NCBI GenBank assembly: GCA_035548125.1
Contig: DASZTV010000103.1
Location: forward strand, 1-5,106
Length of the DNA: 5,106 nt
Direction: 5' to 3'
Source of the DNA: DASZTV01 sp035548125
Lineage (GTDB): Bacteria; Actinomycetota; Actinomycetes; JAFAQI01
This document shows, in pieces, positions 1 to 5,059 of the stretch. A program made the position numbers and the translations under genes. The notes under the pieces are model-generated. The model saw nothing but the letters and a program-made list of their open reading frames with translations. It did not search any database and was not told the DNA's origin. Within the stretch, counting starts at the first letter, position 1. Every line of letters begins with the position of its first letter.

Positions 1-613
1 CCTGGCAACCGCGAAGTTCTTCTGCGACACCATCGCGATCATGTACCTGGGCCGGGTCGTCGAGTACGGACCCGCCGAACGGATCTACGCCGATCCGCGC
101 CACCCGTACACCCAGGCTCTGCTTCGCGCCATCCCGGAACCCGATCCGTCGCGCGGCGTGGCGCATGACCTGCCCCGCGGAGAGGTCCCGGACGCCGTGC
201 AACCCCCGATGGGCTGCTCGTTCCATCCGCGCTGCCCAGTGGCGTTCGAGCCGTGCGGGTGGGAGAGCCGCGACCTCGCGGACCTGCTCGAGCGGTACTG
301 GGCGTCGCGCCCGGCCGAAGGTTACGAGAGCCAACGCGGCGTGCTCGGCAAGCTCGGGGACCTGGAGCAGCCGGCGACCAGCGCGCAGCTGCCCGCGGGC
401 GGTGGCGCCGGCAGCGCGGACGTCGAGGCGTTGCTCGAGGAGATCCGTGCCGAGAACCCGACCGACCCGATCTGGCGCGGAGTCCGCAACGTCCGCCCGG
501 ACACGGCCGGTGTCACGGTCGAGTTCCGCGAGGACTACGTCGATCCGCCCCTGTACGACCTCGGGGAGGTCAAGGTCGCCTGCCTCAAATATCGCGGCGA
601 CACAGCCGTTTAG
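1..613 (+). CDS. Oligopeptide/dipeptide ABC transporter ATP-binding protein, C-terminal part (5' end outside window)
   Basis: This is the 3' end of a gene for the cytoplasmic ATPase subunit of a peptide-type (Opp/Dpp) ABC importer. The reading frame is open from base 2 and ends at TAG 611-613; Walker A, the signature and Walker B lie upstream of the window. What is visible is the end of the nucleotide-binding domain (IAIMYLGRVVEYGPAERIY) followed by the oligo_HPY tail (HPYTQALLRAIPEPDP, then GCSFHPRCPVAFEPC). Cysteines coded at 215, 233, 254 and 581 match the four-cysteine pattern of this tail, which in some Opp/Dpp ATPases holds an Fe-S cluster (known for the family, inferred here). The spacing is odd: about 108 residues separate the third and fourth cysteine, against roughly 20-25 in E. 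coli OppD. The insert contains a Gly/Ala/Pro-rich linker and a helix-like segment. The substrate cannot be told. The remaining transporter genes should lie upstream. Confidence 0.9.
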   Translation, partial: LATAKFFCDTIAIMYLGRVVEYGPAERIYADPRHPYTQALLRAIPEPDPSRGVAHDLPRGEVPDAVQPPMGCSFHPRCPVAFEPCGWESRDLADLLERYWASRPAEGYESQRGVLGKLGDLEQPATSAQLPAGGGAGSADVEALLEEIRAENPTDPIWRGVRNVRPDTAGVTVEFREDYVDPPLYDLGEVKVACLKYRGDTAV

Positions 614-616
614 TCT
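611..616 (+). promoter_or_regulatory. Candidate -10 element for leaderless proS transcript
   Basis: TAGTCT fits the actinobacterial TANNNT -10 consensus and lies 6 bases before the proS ATG at 623, so transcription would start at or very near the start codon. No Shine-Dalgarno sequence is visible before that ATG, which fits a leaderless mRNA. The hexamer includes the stop codon of the upstream ATPase gene. No convincing -35 box is seen, and a six-base match alone is weak evidence. Confidence 0.4.
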
Positions 617-622
617 CGTCGC

Positions 623-2350
623 ATGGTCACGCGCATGTCGCAGCTGTTCCTCCGCACGCTGCGTGACGATCCGGCAGACGCCGAGCTGCCGAGCCACCGA
701 CTGCTGGTTCGCGCCGGCTACATCCGCCGGGTCTCGCCGGGCATCTACACGTGGCTCCCGCTCGGCAAGCGGATCCTCGACAACGTCGCGGCGATCGTTC
801 GCGAGGAGATGGACCGCTTCGGTGCGCAGGAGGTGGCGTTCCCGGCGCTGCTCCCGCGCGACATCTACGAGACGAGTGGGCGGTGGACCGCCTACGGCGA
901 CAATCTCTTTCGCCTCAGGGATCGCAAGGATGCCGAGTACCGGTTGGGGCCGACGCACGAGGAGATGTTCACGCTGCTCGTGAAAGGTGAGTACTCGTCC
1001 TATCGCGACTACCCGGTCTCGCTCTACCAGATCCAGACGAAGTATCGCGACGAAGCGCGCCCGCGGGCCGGGCTGCTGCGGGGCCGCGAGTTCATCATGA
1101 AGGACTCCTACTCCTTCGACCTGGACCAGGACGGCCTGCAGGCTTCGTACGACGCCCACCGCGCGGCGTACCAGCGAATCTTCGACCGTCTGGGTCTGGA
1201 CTACCGGATCGCTTTCGCCGTGTCCGGGGCGATGGGTGGATCGGCCAGCGAAGAGTTCCTCGCCCCGGCCGAGTACGGCGAGGACACCTTCGTGCAGTGC
1301 GCGAGCTGCGACTACACCGCCAACACCGAGGCGGTGGAGATCCGGACCCCCGAGGCGCAGGACCCGGCGGCCCACGGCGCCGCCGAGGTCCTCGACACCC
1401 CGGACACTCCGACCATCGAGACGCTCGTCGACCTGGTCAACGGCATGCGCGCGGAGCAGGTCACGGCGGCGGACACGCTGAAGAACGTCGTGTTGAAGAC
1501 CCGCGAGCCCGGCGGCAAGTGGGAGCTGCTGATCGTCGGCGTCCCCGGCGACCGCGAGGTCGACATGAAACGGCTGTCCGGTCAGCTCGAGCCGGTCGAG
1601 GTCGAGGTCGCCGACGCCGAGCTCATCAAGACAGCGCCTGGCCTGGTTCCGGGCTACATCGGCCCGCAGCACCTTGCGGAATGGGGTGTTCGCTACCTGG
1701 TCGACCCGACCGTCGTCCCCGGAAGTGCCTGGATCACCGGCAACAACGAGGCCGGCAAGCACGCTGCCAACGTCGTGCGTGGCCGCGACTTCGAGCCGGC
1801 GGGGGAGATCGGCGCGGTCGAGATCCGCGACGGCGATCGCTGCGGCCGGTGCGGCGGCGAGCTGTCGATCGCGCGCGGCATCGAGATCGGGCACGTCTTC
1901 CAGCTCGGCAAGAAGTACGCCGACGCGTTCGGGCTCGATGCGCAGGGTCCTGACGGTGAGTCGATCCGGATCACCATGGGCTCCTACGGCATCGGGGTGA
2001 GCCGCGCGGTAGCGGCCGTCGCCGAGCAGACCCTCGACGACGCCGGACTGTGCTGGCCGGCGTCGATCGCGCCGTACGACGTCCACATCGTTCCGGTGGG
2101 CAAAGGCACCGAGCAGCTCGACGCCGCGACGAAGCTCGCTGCGGAGCTGGAGGCCGCCGGCCGCAACGTCCTGCTCGATGATCGAGATGGTTCGGCCGGC
2201 GCGAAGTTCGCCGACGCGGACCTGCTCGGCATGCCGACGATCGTCGTGGTCGGCAAGGCGCTCGCCGAGGGCAACATCGAGGTCAAGGACCGCAAGACCG
2301 GCGAGCGCCGAACCGTCGCGCTCGCGAACGCGGTGGCCGAGCTCAGCTAG
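623..2350 (+). CDS. proS: Prolyl-tRNA synthetase (class II, bacterial type with editing insertion)
   Basis: ProRS charges tRNA-Pro with proline in the cytoplasm, using ATP. The 575-residue length is normal for the bacterial type. In order: motif 1 region at about 24-50 (SHRLLVRAGYIRRVSPGIY), the RLGPTHEE segment at 107-114, motif 2 at about 139-166 (TKYRDEARPR, then GREFIMKDSYSF), the YbaK-like INS editing domain at about 225-405 (LKNVVLKT at 286-293, NEAGKHAANVVRGRDF at 375-390), motif 3 with GSYGIGVSR at 453-461, and the anticodon-binding domain from about 483 (PYDVHIVPVG) to the end. INS domains remove mischarged alanine in related enzymes. Two CxxC pairs (C226/C229 and C407/C410) flank the INS domain and may form a zinc knuckle. 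ATG 623 is preferred over ATG 635 because MVTRMS agrees with other actinobacterial ProRS starts. The gene follows the ATPase gene after 9 bases, and its 3' end overlaps the convergent DUF4439 gene by 8 bases. All catalytic motifs appear intact. Confidence 0.97.
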   Translation: MVTRMSQLFLRTLRDDPADAELPSHRLLVRAGYIRRVSPGIYTWLPLGKRILDNVAAIVREEMDRFGAQEVAFPALLPRDIYETSGRWTAYGDNLFRLRDRKDAEYRLGPTHEEMFTLLVKGEYSSYRDYPVSLYQIQTKYRDEARPRAGLLRGREFIMKDSYSFDLDQDGLQASYDAHRAAYQRIFDRLGLDYRIAFAVSGAMGGSASEEFLAPAEYGEDTFVQCASCDYTANTEAVEIRTPEAQDPAAHGAAEVLDTPDTPTIETLVDLVNGMRAEQVTAADTLKNVVLKTREPGGKWELLIVGVPGDREVDMKRLSGQLEPVEVEVADAELIKTAPGLVPGYIGPQHLAEWGVRYLVDPTVVPGSAWITGNNEAGKHAANVVRGRDFEPAGEIGAVEIRDGDRCGRCGGELSIARGIEIGHVFQLGKKYADAFGLDAQGPDGESIRITMGSYGIGVSRAVAAVAEQTLDDAGLCWPASIAPYDVHIVPVGKGTEQLDAATKLAAELEAAGRNVLLDDRDGSAGAKFADADLLGMPTIVVVGKALAEGNIEVKDRKTGERRTVALANAVAELS

Positions 2351-2762
2351 CCGGCTTGCCCGGAAGCGCGGTCGGCGCCGAGCCCCAGTGCGCGGCGGCG
2401 ACCGCCGCGTCGGTGAGCCAGCCGACGGCGACGCCGCGCGCCGGCGACCGCGCGGCGGTCGAGGCGGCGAGGTCCCACGCGGCACCGGCTGCGCCGTCTT
2501 CCAGATGGGCGGCGAGCTGACGGGCGGTCGCGGCATCGGTGACGGGGGCGGGCAACCGGTAGGCGGGCAACGCCGCAGGCGGCACCGCTCCGGCGGCTGC
2601 GATCAGCGCCGAGATCCGGTCGCGGAGGTTCTGGTGCGTCACGAGCCGAGCGGCGGCGATCCGGCGGTCCTTGCCGGACAGGTGGGCCCCCACCACGCCG
2701 TACCCGTAGACCACGGCCTGCTCAGTCGCCAGCGCCTGCTTCAGCGCGACCAGCTCAGTCAC
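2343..2762 (-). CDS. DUF4439 / ferritin-like domain protein
   Basis: This gene encodes a 139-residue, alanine-rich, largely helical protein with no signal peptide, so it is probably cytoplasmic. It matches my memory of the actinobacterial DUF4439 family, a ferritin-like fold. The first helix carries LATEQAVVYGYGVVGAHLSG (E14, Y19, H27), the second RLVTHQNLRDRI (H43), the third HLEDGAAGAAWDLAA (E88), and the last TDAAVAAAHW (H125). E14, H43 and E88 are candidate metal ligands by analogy with ferritin-like bundles, but no function is established. The GTG start at 2762 is chosen because the family begins about here and because a GAGG lies 9 bases upstream (2772-2775 on the minus strand). It overlaps the upstream lipoprotein gene by 8 bases (GTGACTGA), so the two are probably co-translated. 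M. tuberculosis Rv2844, next to proS (Rv2845c), is the apparent positional counterpart. A longer form from ATG 2858 would overlap the lipoprotein gene by about 100 bases and is unlikely. Confidence 0.82.
   Translation of the reverse strand: MTELVALKQALATEQAVVYGYGVVGAHLSGKDRRIAAARLVTHQNLRDRISALIAAAGAVPPAALPAYRLPAPVTDAATARQLAAHLEDGAAGAAWDLAASTAARSPARGVAVGWLTDAAVAAAHWGSAPTALPGKPAS
2391..2409. repeat. Perfect 8-bp GC inverted repeat downstream of proS
   Basis: CGCGGCGG and CCGCCGCG surround a 3-base loop (CGA), beginning 41 bases after the proS stop. It could fold into a strong hairpin in the proS transcript and act as a U-tract-less terminator of the type proposed for actinobacteria. There is no T run after it. 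It lies inside the coding region of the opposite DUF4439 gene, within an alanine-codon-rich stretch, so it may be only a by-product of codon usage. Confidence 0.25.
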
Positions 2763-3201
2763 GCGCGAAGACCTCGTGAGAGGCGGCGATGCTGGCGAGG
2801 ATCGCGGCGTTGTGGCCGGCAGACGCGGCGACGGCGAGGCCGCGAAGCGACTGCGCACTTCGTCGGAGCTCTCGTCCGATGTCGTCGAACGGCGGTGCGG
2901 TCGAAGTCCCCACCGTGGGGGCGGGTGGCGGAGTGCCGCCGAGCGCCGTCAGATGAGCCGCGTGGACAGCCCGCGACGCGGCGAGCGCGTCAGCGGTGTC
3001 GCCGCTCGCGCCCGTGATCTGGCCGTCGAAGGCCGCGATCAGTGCCAGCTCGTCGGCGCGGGCGGAAGCCAGCGCGGAAAGGTCGGGATCGACGCGAGGT
3101 GCCGAAGGCGTCGAGCCGTGCTTGCACCCGGCGAGGCCGAGCGCAGCGAGGCCGAGAACGGACCGCCGGGACAGCGTTGCGGCCGATATCACCGCGCCCA
3201 T
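2755..3201 (-). CDS. Predicted Tat-type lipoprotein, helical, possibly ferritin-like
   Basis: The 148-residue product opens with a short basic region, a twin-arginine-like SRRSVLG (11-17), a hydrophobic stretch, and a clear lipobox LAGC with the lipidated cysteine at C26. It should therefore be exported and anchored on the outer face of the membrane. The mature part is alanine-rich and helical, with a Pro/Thr-rich loop at about 89-104. Residues E51, H80, H83, E111, H130 and H142 sit on the helices and could bind metal as in ferritin-like bundles; that is inference only. ATG 3201 was chosen, but GTG 3192 is a real alternative (145 residues) because an AGG lies 9 bases before it. Extension upstream to 3300 would run into rimP and is unlikely. 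It overlaps the following DUF4439 gene by 8 bases and diverges from rimP across a 28-base gap. Its position matches M. tuberculosis Rv2843, annotated as a membrane-associated alanine-rich protein. Confidence 0.78.
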   Translation of the reverse strand: MGAVISAATLSRRSVLGLAALGLAGCKHGSTPSAPRVDPDLSALASARADELALIAAFDGQITGASGDTADALAASRAVHAAHLTALGGTPPPAPTVGTSTAPPFDDIGRELRRSAQSLRGLAVAASAGHNAAILASIAASHEVFARD

Positions 3202-3215
3202 CCTGCCATTCGCAC

Positions 3216-3221
3216 TAATCT
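3216..3221 (+). promoter_or_regulatory. Candidate -10 element for the rimP-nusA-ylxR-infB operon
   Basis: TAATCT matches TANNNT and ends 8 bases before the rimP GTG at 3230. No ribosome binding site lies between them, so a leaderless transcript starting at or just before the GTG is the simplest reading. No good -35 hexamer is seen 16-19 bases upstream. The element sits 15 bases from the start of the divergent lipoprotein gene, so the two promoters must overlap or compete. Confidence 0.45.
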
Positions 3222-3229
3222 TCGGCGCT

Positions 3230-3685
3230 GTGACACCTAGGAGCGGAGCGGCGACCAGCGCAGCATCGCTGCGCCCACTGGTTGAGCCGGTCGTGACCAC
3301 AGCCGGCTACGACCTCGAGGACGTCGTCGTCAGCTCCGCCGGCCGCCGCAGCGTCGTCCGGGTGATCGTCGACCGGGACGGCGGGATCGACCTGGATGAG
3401 GTCGCAGAGGTCTCGCGCGCCGTCTCCGACGCGCTCGATGGCGCCAACGCATTCGGCGAGGCCGCCTACACACTCGAGGTCACCTCGCCCGGGGTCGACC
3501 GGCCGCTCACCGAGCCGCGCCACTGGCGCCGCAACGTCGGACGACTCGTCGAGGTCGATGGCATCAAGGGACGGATCCTCGAAGCGACCGACGGCGGCGT
3601 GGCCGTCGAGGTGGGCGGAGAAAGCCGGCACATCGCCTACGGCGACCTGGGTCCCGGCAAGATCATCGTGGAGTTCTCCCGATGA
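3230..3685 (+). CDS. rimP: Ribosome maturation factor RimP
   Basis: RimP is a cytoplasmic factor that binds the small ribosomal subunit and helps its assembly; it is usually the first gene before nusA. The 151-residue product shows the expected layout. The N-terminal alpha/beta domain holds GYDLEDVVV (26-34), RVIVDRDGGIDLDEVAEVSR (44-63) and the family hallmark YTLEVTSPGVDRPL (80-93). The C-terminal SH3/Sm-like domain spans about 98-151 (GRLVEVDGIKGRI, ending in KIIVEFSR). The GTG at 3230 was chosen because the homologous region begins soon after, an upstream extension would be antisense to the lipoprotein gene, and a -10-like TAATCT sits 8 bases before it. The stop at 3683-3685 overlaps an ATG at 3682 that opens a mini-ORF leading to nusA. 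A slightly different N-terminus remains possible, since the first 12 or so residues are low in complexity. Confidence 0.93.
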   Translation: MTPRSGAATSAASLRPLVEPVVTTAGYDLEDVVVSSAGRRSVVRVIVDRDGGIDLDEVAEVSRAVSDALDGANAFGEAAYTLEVTSPGVDRPLTEPRHWRRNVGRLVEVDGIKGRILEATDGGVAVEVGGESRHIAYGDLGPGKIIVEFSR

Positions 3686-3708
3686 ACGTCGTGCGGAGCG
3701 CGCTATGA
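3682..3708 (+). other. Eight-codon mini-ORF bridging rimP and nusA (possible coupling peptide MNVVRSAL)
   Basis: ATG 3682 overlaps the rimP stop as ATGA, and the frame closes at TGA 3706-3708, which overlaps the nusA ATG at 3705 as a second ATGA. A GGAG at 3670-3673 lies 8 bases before the mini-ORF start, within rimP, so it has its own plausible ribosome binding site. It could carry ribosomes from rimP to nusA by two termination-reinitiation steps. Whether it is translated cannot be seen from sequence. Confidence 0.4.
3695..3698 (+). promoter_or_regulatory. Ribosome binding site of nusA
   Basis: GGAG lies 6 bases before ATG 3705, good spacing, and supports that start over the in-frame ATG at 3717. 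It lies inside the bridging mini-ORF, so translation of the mini-ORF would pass over it. Confidence 0.7.
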
Positions 3709-4682
3709 ACATCGACATGGCGGCGCTCAAGGGCCTGGTCCGCGAGAAGGACGTGTCGCTCGACACCGTCGTCGAGGCGCTCGAGTCGGCGCTGCTCGCG
3801 GCGTACGAGCGCACCGAGGGCGCCCAGCCCCGCGCCCGGGTGTCCCTCGACCGCAAGTCCGGTGAGGTCACCGTCTGGGCGCAGGAGGTCGATGAGGAAG
3901 GCCAGCTGGTCCGCGAGTACGACGACACCCCGAGCGACTTCGGGCGGATCGCGGCCATGACGGCCAAGCACGTGATCATGTCGCGGCTTCGCGACCACGC
4001 CCAGGAGACGACGTACGGGGAGTACGTCGGCAAGGAGGGCGACCTGGTCAGCGGGGTCATCCAGCACCACTCCGGGATGCGTGAGGGTGGCCCGGTCCTG
4101 GTCGACCTCGGTGACCTCGAAGGGGTCCTGCCGCCGAGTGAGCAGGTGCCGGGCGAGCGCTACGTGCACGGTGAGCGGCTGCGTTGCCTCGTGGTCAGCG
4201 TCAACCGCGGAATGCGCGGCGCGCAGGTGACGTTGTCCCGCACCCATCCGAACCTGGTCCGCAAGCTGTTCGCGATGGAGGTCCCCGAGATCGCCGACGG
4301 CACCGTGGAGATCGTCGCCATTGCACGTGAGGCGGGCCACCGCACCAAGATCGCGGTCAGGTCCAACTCGAACGCGGTCCGGGCCCGAGGCGCGTGCATC
4401 GGTCCGATGGGTGCTCGCGTCCGCGCCGTCGTGACCGAGCTGCACGGCGAGAAGATCGACATCATCGACTGGGCGGAGGACCCCGCGACGTTCGTCGGCA
4501 ACGCCCTGTCGCCCGCCCAGGTCGTGAGCGTCACGGTCGTTGACGCCGCGAACAAGGCCGCGCGGGTCGTCGTACCGGACTTCCAGCTTTCCCTCGCAAT
4601 CGGTAAAGAAGGACAAAATGCGCGGCTGGCCAACCGGCTGACAGGTTGGCGCATCGACATCCGTCCCGACGATCAGGGCTAG
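3705..4682 (+). CDS. nusA: Transcription termination/antitermination factor NusA
   Basis: NusA binds RNA polymerase and nascent RNA, and modulates pausing, intrinsic termination and rRNA antitermination. The 325-residue product has the short actinobacterial form. The N-terminal polymerase-binding domain (about 1-105) begins MNIDMAALKG and includes DTPSDFGRIAAMTAKHVIM. The S1 domain (about 110-180) includes GDLVSGVI and ends LSRTHPNLVRKLF. KH1 carries GPMG at 233-236, just before the conserved GEKIDIIDW (248-256). KH2 carries GKEG at 300-303 inside LSLAIGKEGQNARLANRLTG. The protein stops soon after KH2 at TAG 4680-4682, so the C-terminal acidic repeats of the E. coli protein are absent, as in other actinobacteria. 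ATG 3705 is supported by the GGAG before it and by the MNIDMAAL start known from mycobacteria. ylxR follows after 5 bases. Nothing looks damaged. Confidence 0.97.
   Translation: MNIDMAALKGLVREKDVSLDTVVEALESALLAAYERTEGAQPRARVSLDRKSGEVTVWAQEVDEEGQLVREYDDTPSDFGRIAAMTAKHVIMSRLRDHAQETTYGEYVGKEGDLVSGVIQHHSGMREGGPVLVDLGDLEGVLPPSEQVPGERYVHGERLRCLVVSVNRGMRGAQVTLSRTHPNLVRKLFAMEVPEIADGTVEIVAIAREAGHRTKIAVRSNSNAVRARGACIGPMGARVRAVVTELHGEKIDIIDWAEDPATFVGNALSPAQVVSVTVVDAANKAARVVVPDFQLSLAIGKEGQNARLANRLTGWRIDIRPDDQG
4675..4678 (+). promoter_or_regulatory. Ribosome binding site of ylxR inside the end of nusA
   Basis: AGGG, 9 bases before ATG 4688, lies in the last codons of nusA. It decides the ylxR start in favour of 4688 over an in-frame ATG at 4646, which would lie well inside nusA. 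Confidence 0.55.
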
Positions 4683-4687
4683 ACTCG

Positions 4688-4975
4688 ATGACGGCTCGCA
4701 GCCGGGAGCCGGTCCGAACGTGTGTCGGGTGCCGGGTCAAGGCCGCCAAGTCAGAACTACTGCGCGTCGTCGCGGTCGAGGGCACCCTGACCCCCGATCC
4801 GCGAGGCACGTCGCCGGGACGCGGGGCTCACCTGCATCCCGATCCGGCTTGCCTCGCGCTGGCGGAGCGTCGAAGAGCGTTTCCGAGGGCCTTGCGGCTC
4901 GCCGGACCGCTCGACACAGAAGTTCTGAGAACCCACTGCATGGAACTGAAAAACATGGGACGGAACGAACGATGA
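4688..4975 (+). CDS. ylxR: YlxR family (DUF448) small RNA-binding-type protein
   Basis: YlxR proteins are small basic cytoplasmic proteins coded between nusA and infB. The fold has a surface suited to RNA binding, and reported roles concern nucleoid or regulatory functions and RNase P in firmicutes; its role in actinobacteria is not settled. The 95-residue product carries the family signature RTCVGCR at 10-16, then LLRVVAVEG (24-32), the DPRG and GRGAHLHPDPACL segment (37-55) and RRRAFPRALRL (61-71). C12, C15 and C55 are the visible cysteines. The last 15 residues (HCMELKNMGRNER region) fit no family pattern I know, and the DNA there is more A-rich than the rest. ATG 4688 starts 5 bases after the nusA stop with an AGGG upstream. 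The stop overlaps an ATG at 4972 as ATGA, beginning the mini-ORF chain before infB. Confidence 0.92.
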   Translation: MTARSREPVRTCVGCRVKAAKSELLRVVAVEGTLTPDPRGTSPGRGAHLHPDPACLALAERRRAFPRALRLAGPLDTEVLRTHCMELKNMGRNER

Positions 4976-5017
4976 GCGCTCGATGAGCCAGCACCGATGA
5001 GTACGACCCTGCACTGA
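4972..5017 (+). other. Chain of three ATGA-linked mini-ORFs between ylxR and infB
   Basis: Three tiny frames follow one another: ATG 4972 to TGA 4984-4986 (MSAR), ATG 4983 to TGA 4998-5000 (MSQHR), and ATG 4997 to TGA 5015-5017 (MSTTLH). Each start overlaps the previous stop as ATGA, and the first overlaps the ylxR stop. They occupy all three reading frames. The starts fall in repeats of CGATGAG (4970, 4981, 4995), and the GAG in each repeat lies 6 or 9 bases before the next ATG, where it could serve as a weak ribosome binding site. The layout suggests stepwise termination-reinitiation; translation itself is not shown. Confidence 0.5.
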
Positions 5018-5031
5018 CAACGGCTTGCGGA

Positions 5032-5055
5032 TCTCCGTGGGCCACGAAACGGAGA
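5032..5055 (+). promoter_or_regulatory. Hairpin that would sequester the infB ribosome binding site
   Basis: TCTCCGT (5032-5038) is the exact reverse complement of ACGGAGA (5049-5055), giving a 7-bp stem and a 10-base loop. The 3' arm contains the infB Shine-Dalgarno GGAG (5051-5054), 5 bases before GTG 5060. The stem would hide the site from the ribosome. A competing smaller stem, CGTG (5036-5039) with CACG (5043-5046), would free it. The pairing is seen directly; regulation is inferred. Confidence 0.45.
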
Positions 5056-5059
5056 GTCT

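Noticed and set aside
1297..1953. Overlapping plus-strand frames inside proS with Arg/Gly-rich translations.
   Set aside because: Their composition is that of frame-shifted GC-rich coding DNA, and the proS frame explains the region fully.
2299..2320. Short GC stems near the end of proS as a terminator for the minus-strand genes.
   Set aside because: Stems are only 4-5 bp with no T run on the minus-strand side, so they cannot be told from background in such GC-rich DNA.
2178..3240. Plus-strand frames across 2178-3017 and 2776-3240.
   Set aside because: They are antisense to the lipoprotein and DUF4439 genes, have Arg-rich shadow translations and no recognisable motif, whereas the minus-strand frames show a lipobox, a twin-arginine motif and family similarity.
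2755..3300. Longer lipoprotein start at ATG 3300.
   Set aside because: It would place about 33 residues before the Tat/lipobox signal and overlap the 5' part of rimP; starts at 3201 or 3192 give a normal signal peptide.
3215..4616. Long open frames on the minus strand opposite rimP and nusA (3215-4060 and 3663-4616).
   Set aside because: They lie opposite clearly conserved genes, have low-complexity Arg/Asp/Val-rich or Ser/Arg-rich translations, and resemble the shadow frames normal in GC-rich DNA.
3680..5002. CGATGA at several junctions of the operon (3680, 4686, 4970, 4981, 4995) as a possible common signal.
   Set aside because: The six-base string is expected by chance where ATG and TGA overlap after a C-ending context, and it also occurs within coding DNA. 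Only the clustered trio at 4970-5002 seems notable.
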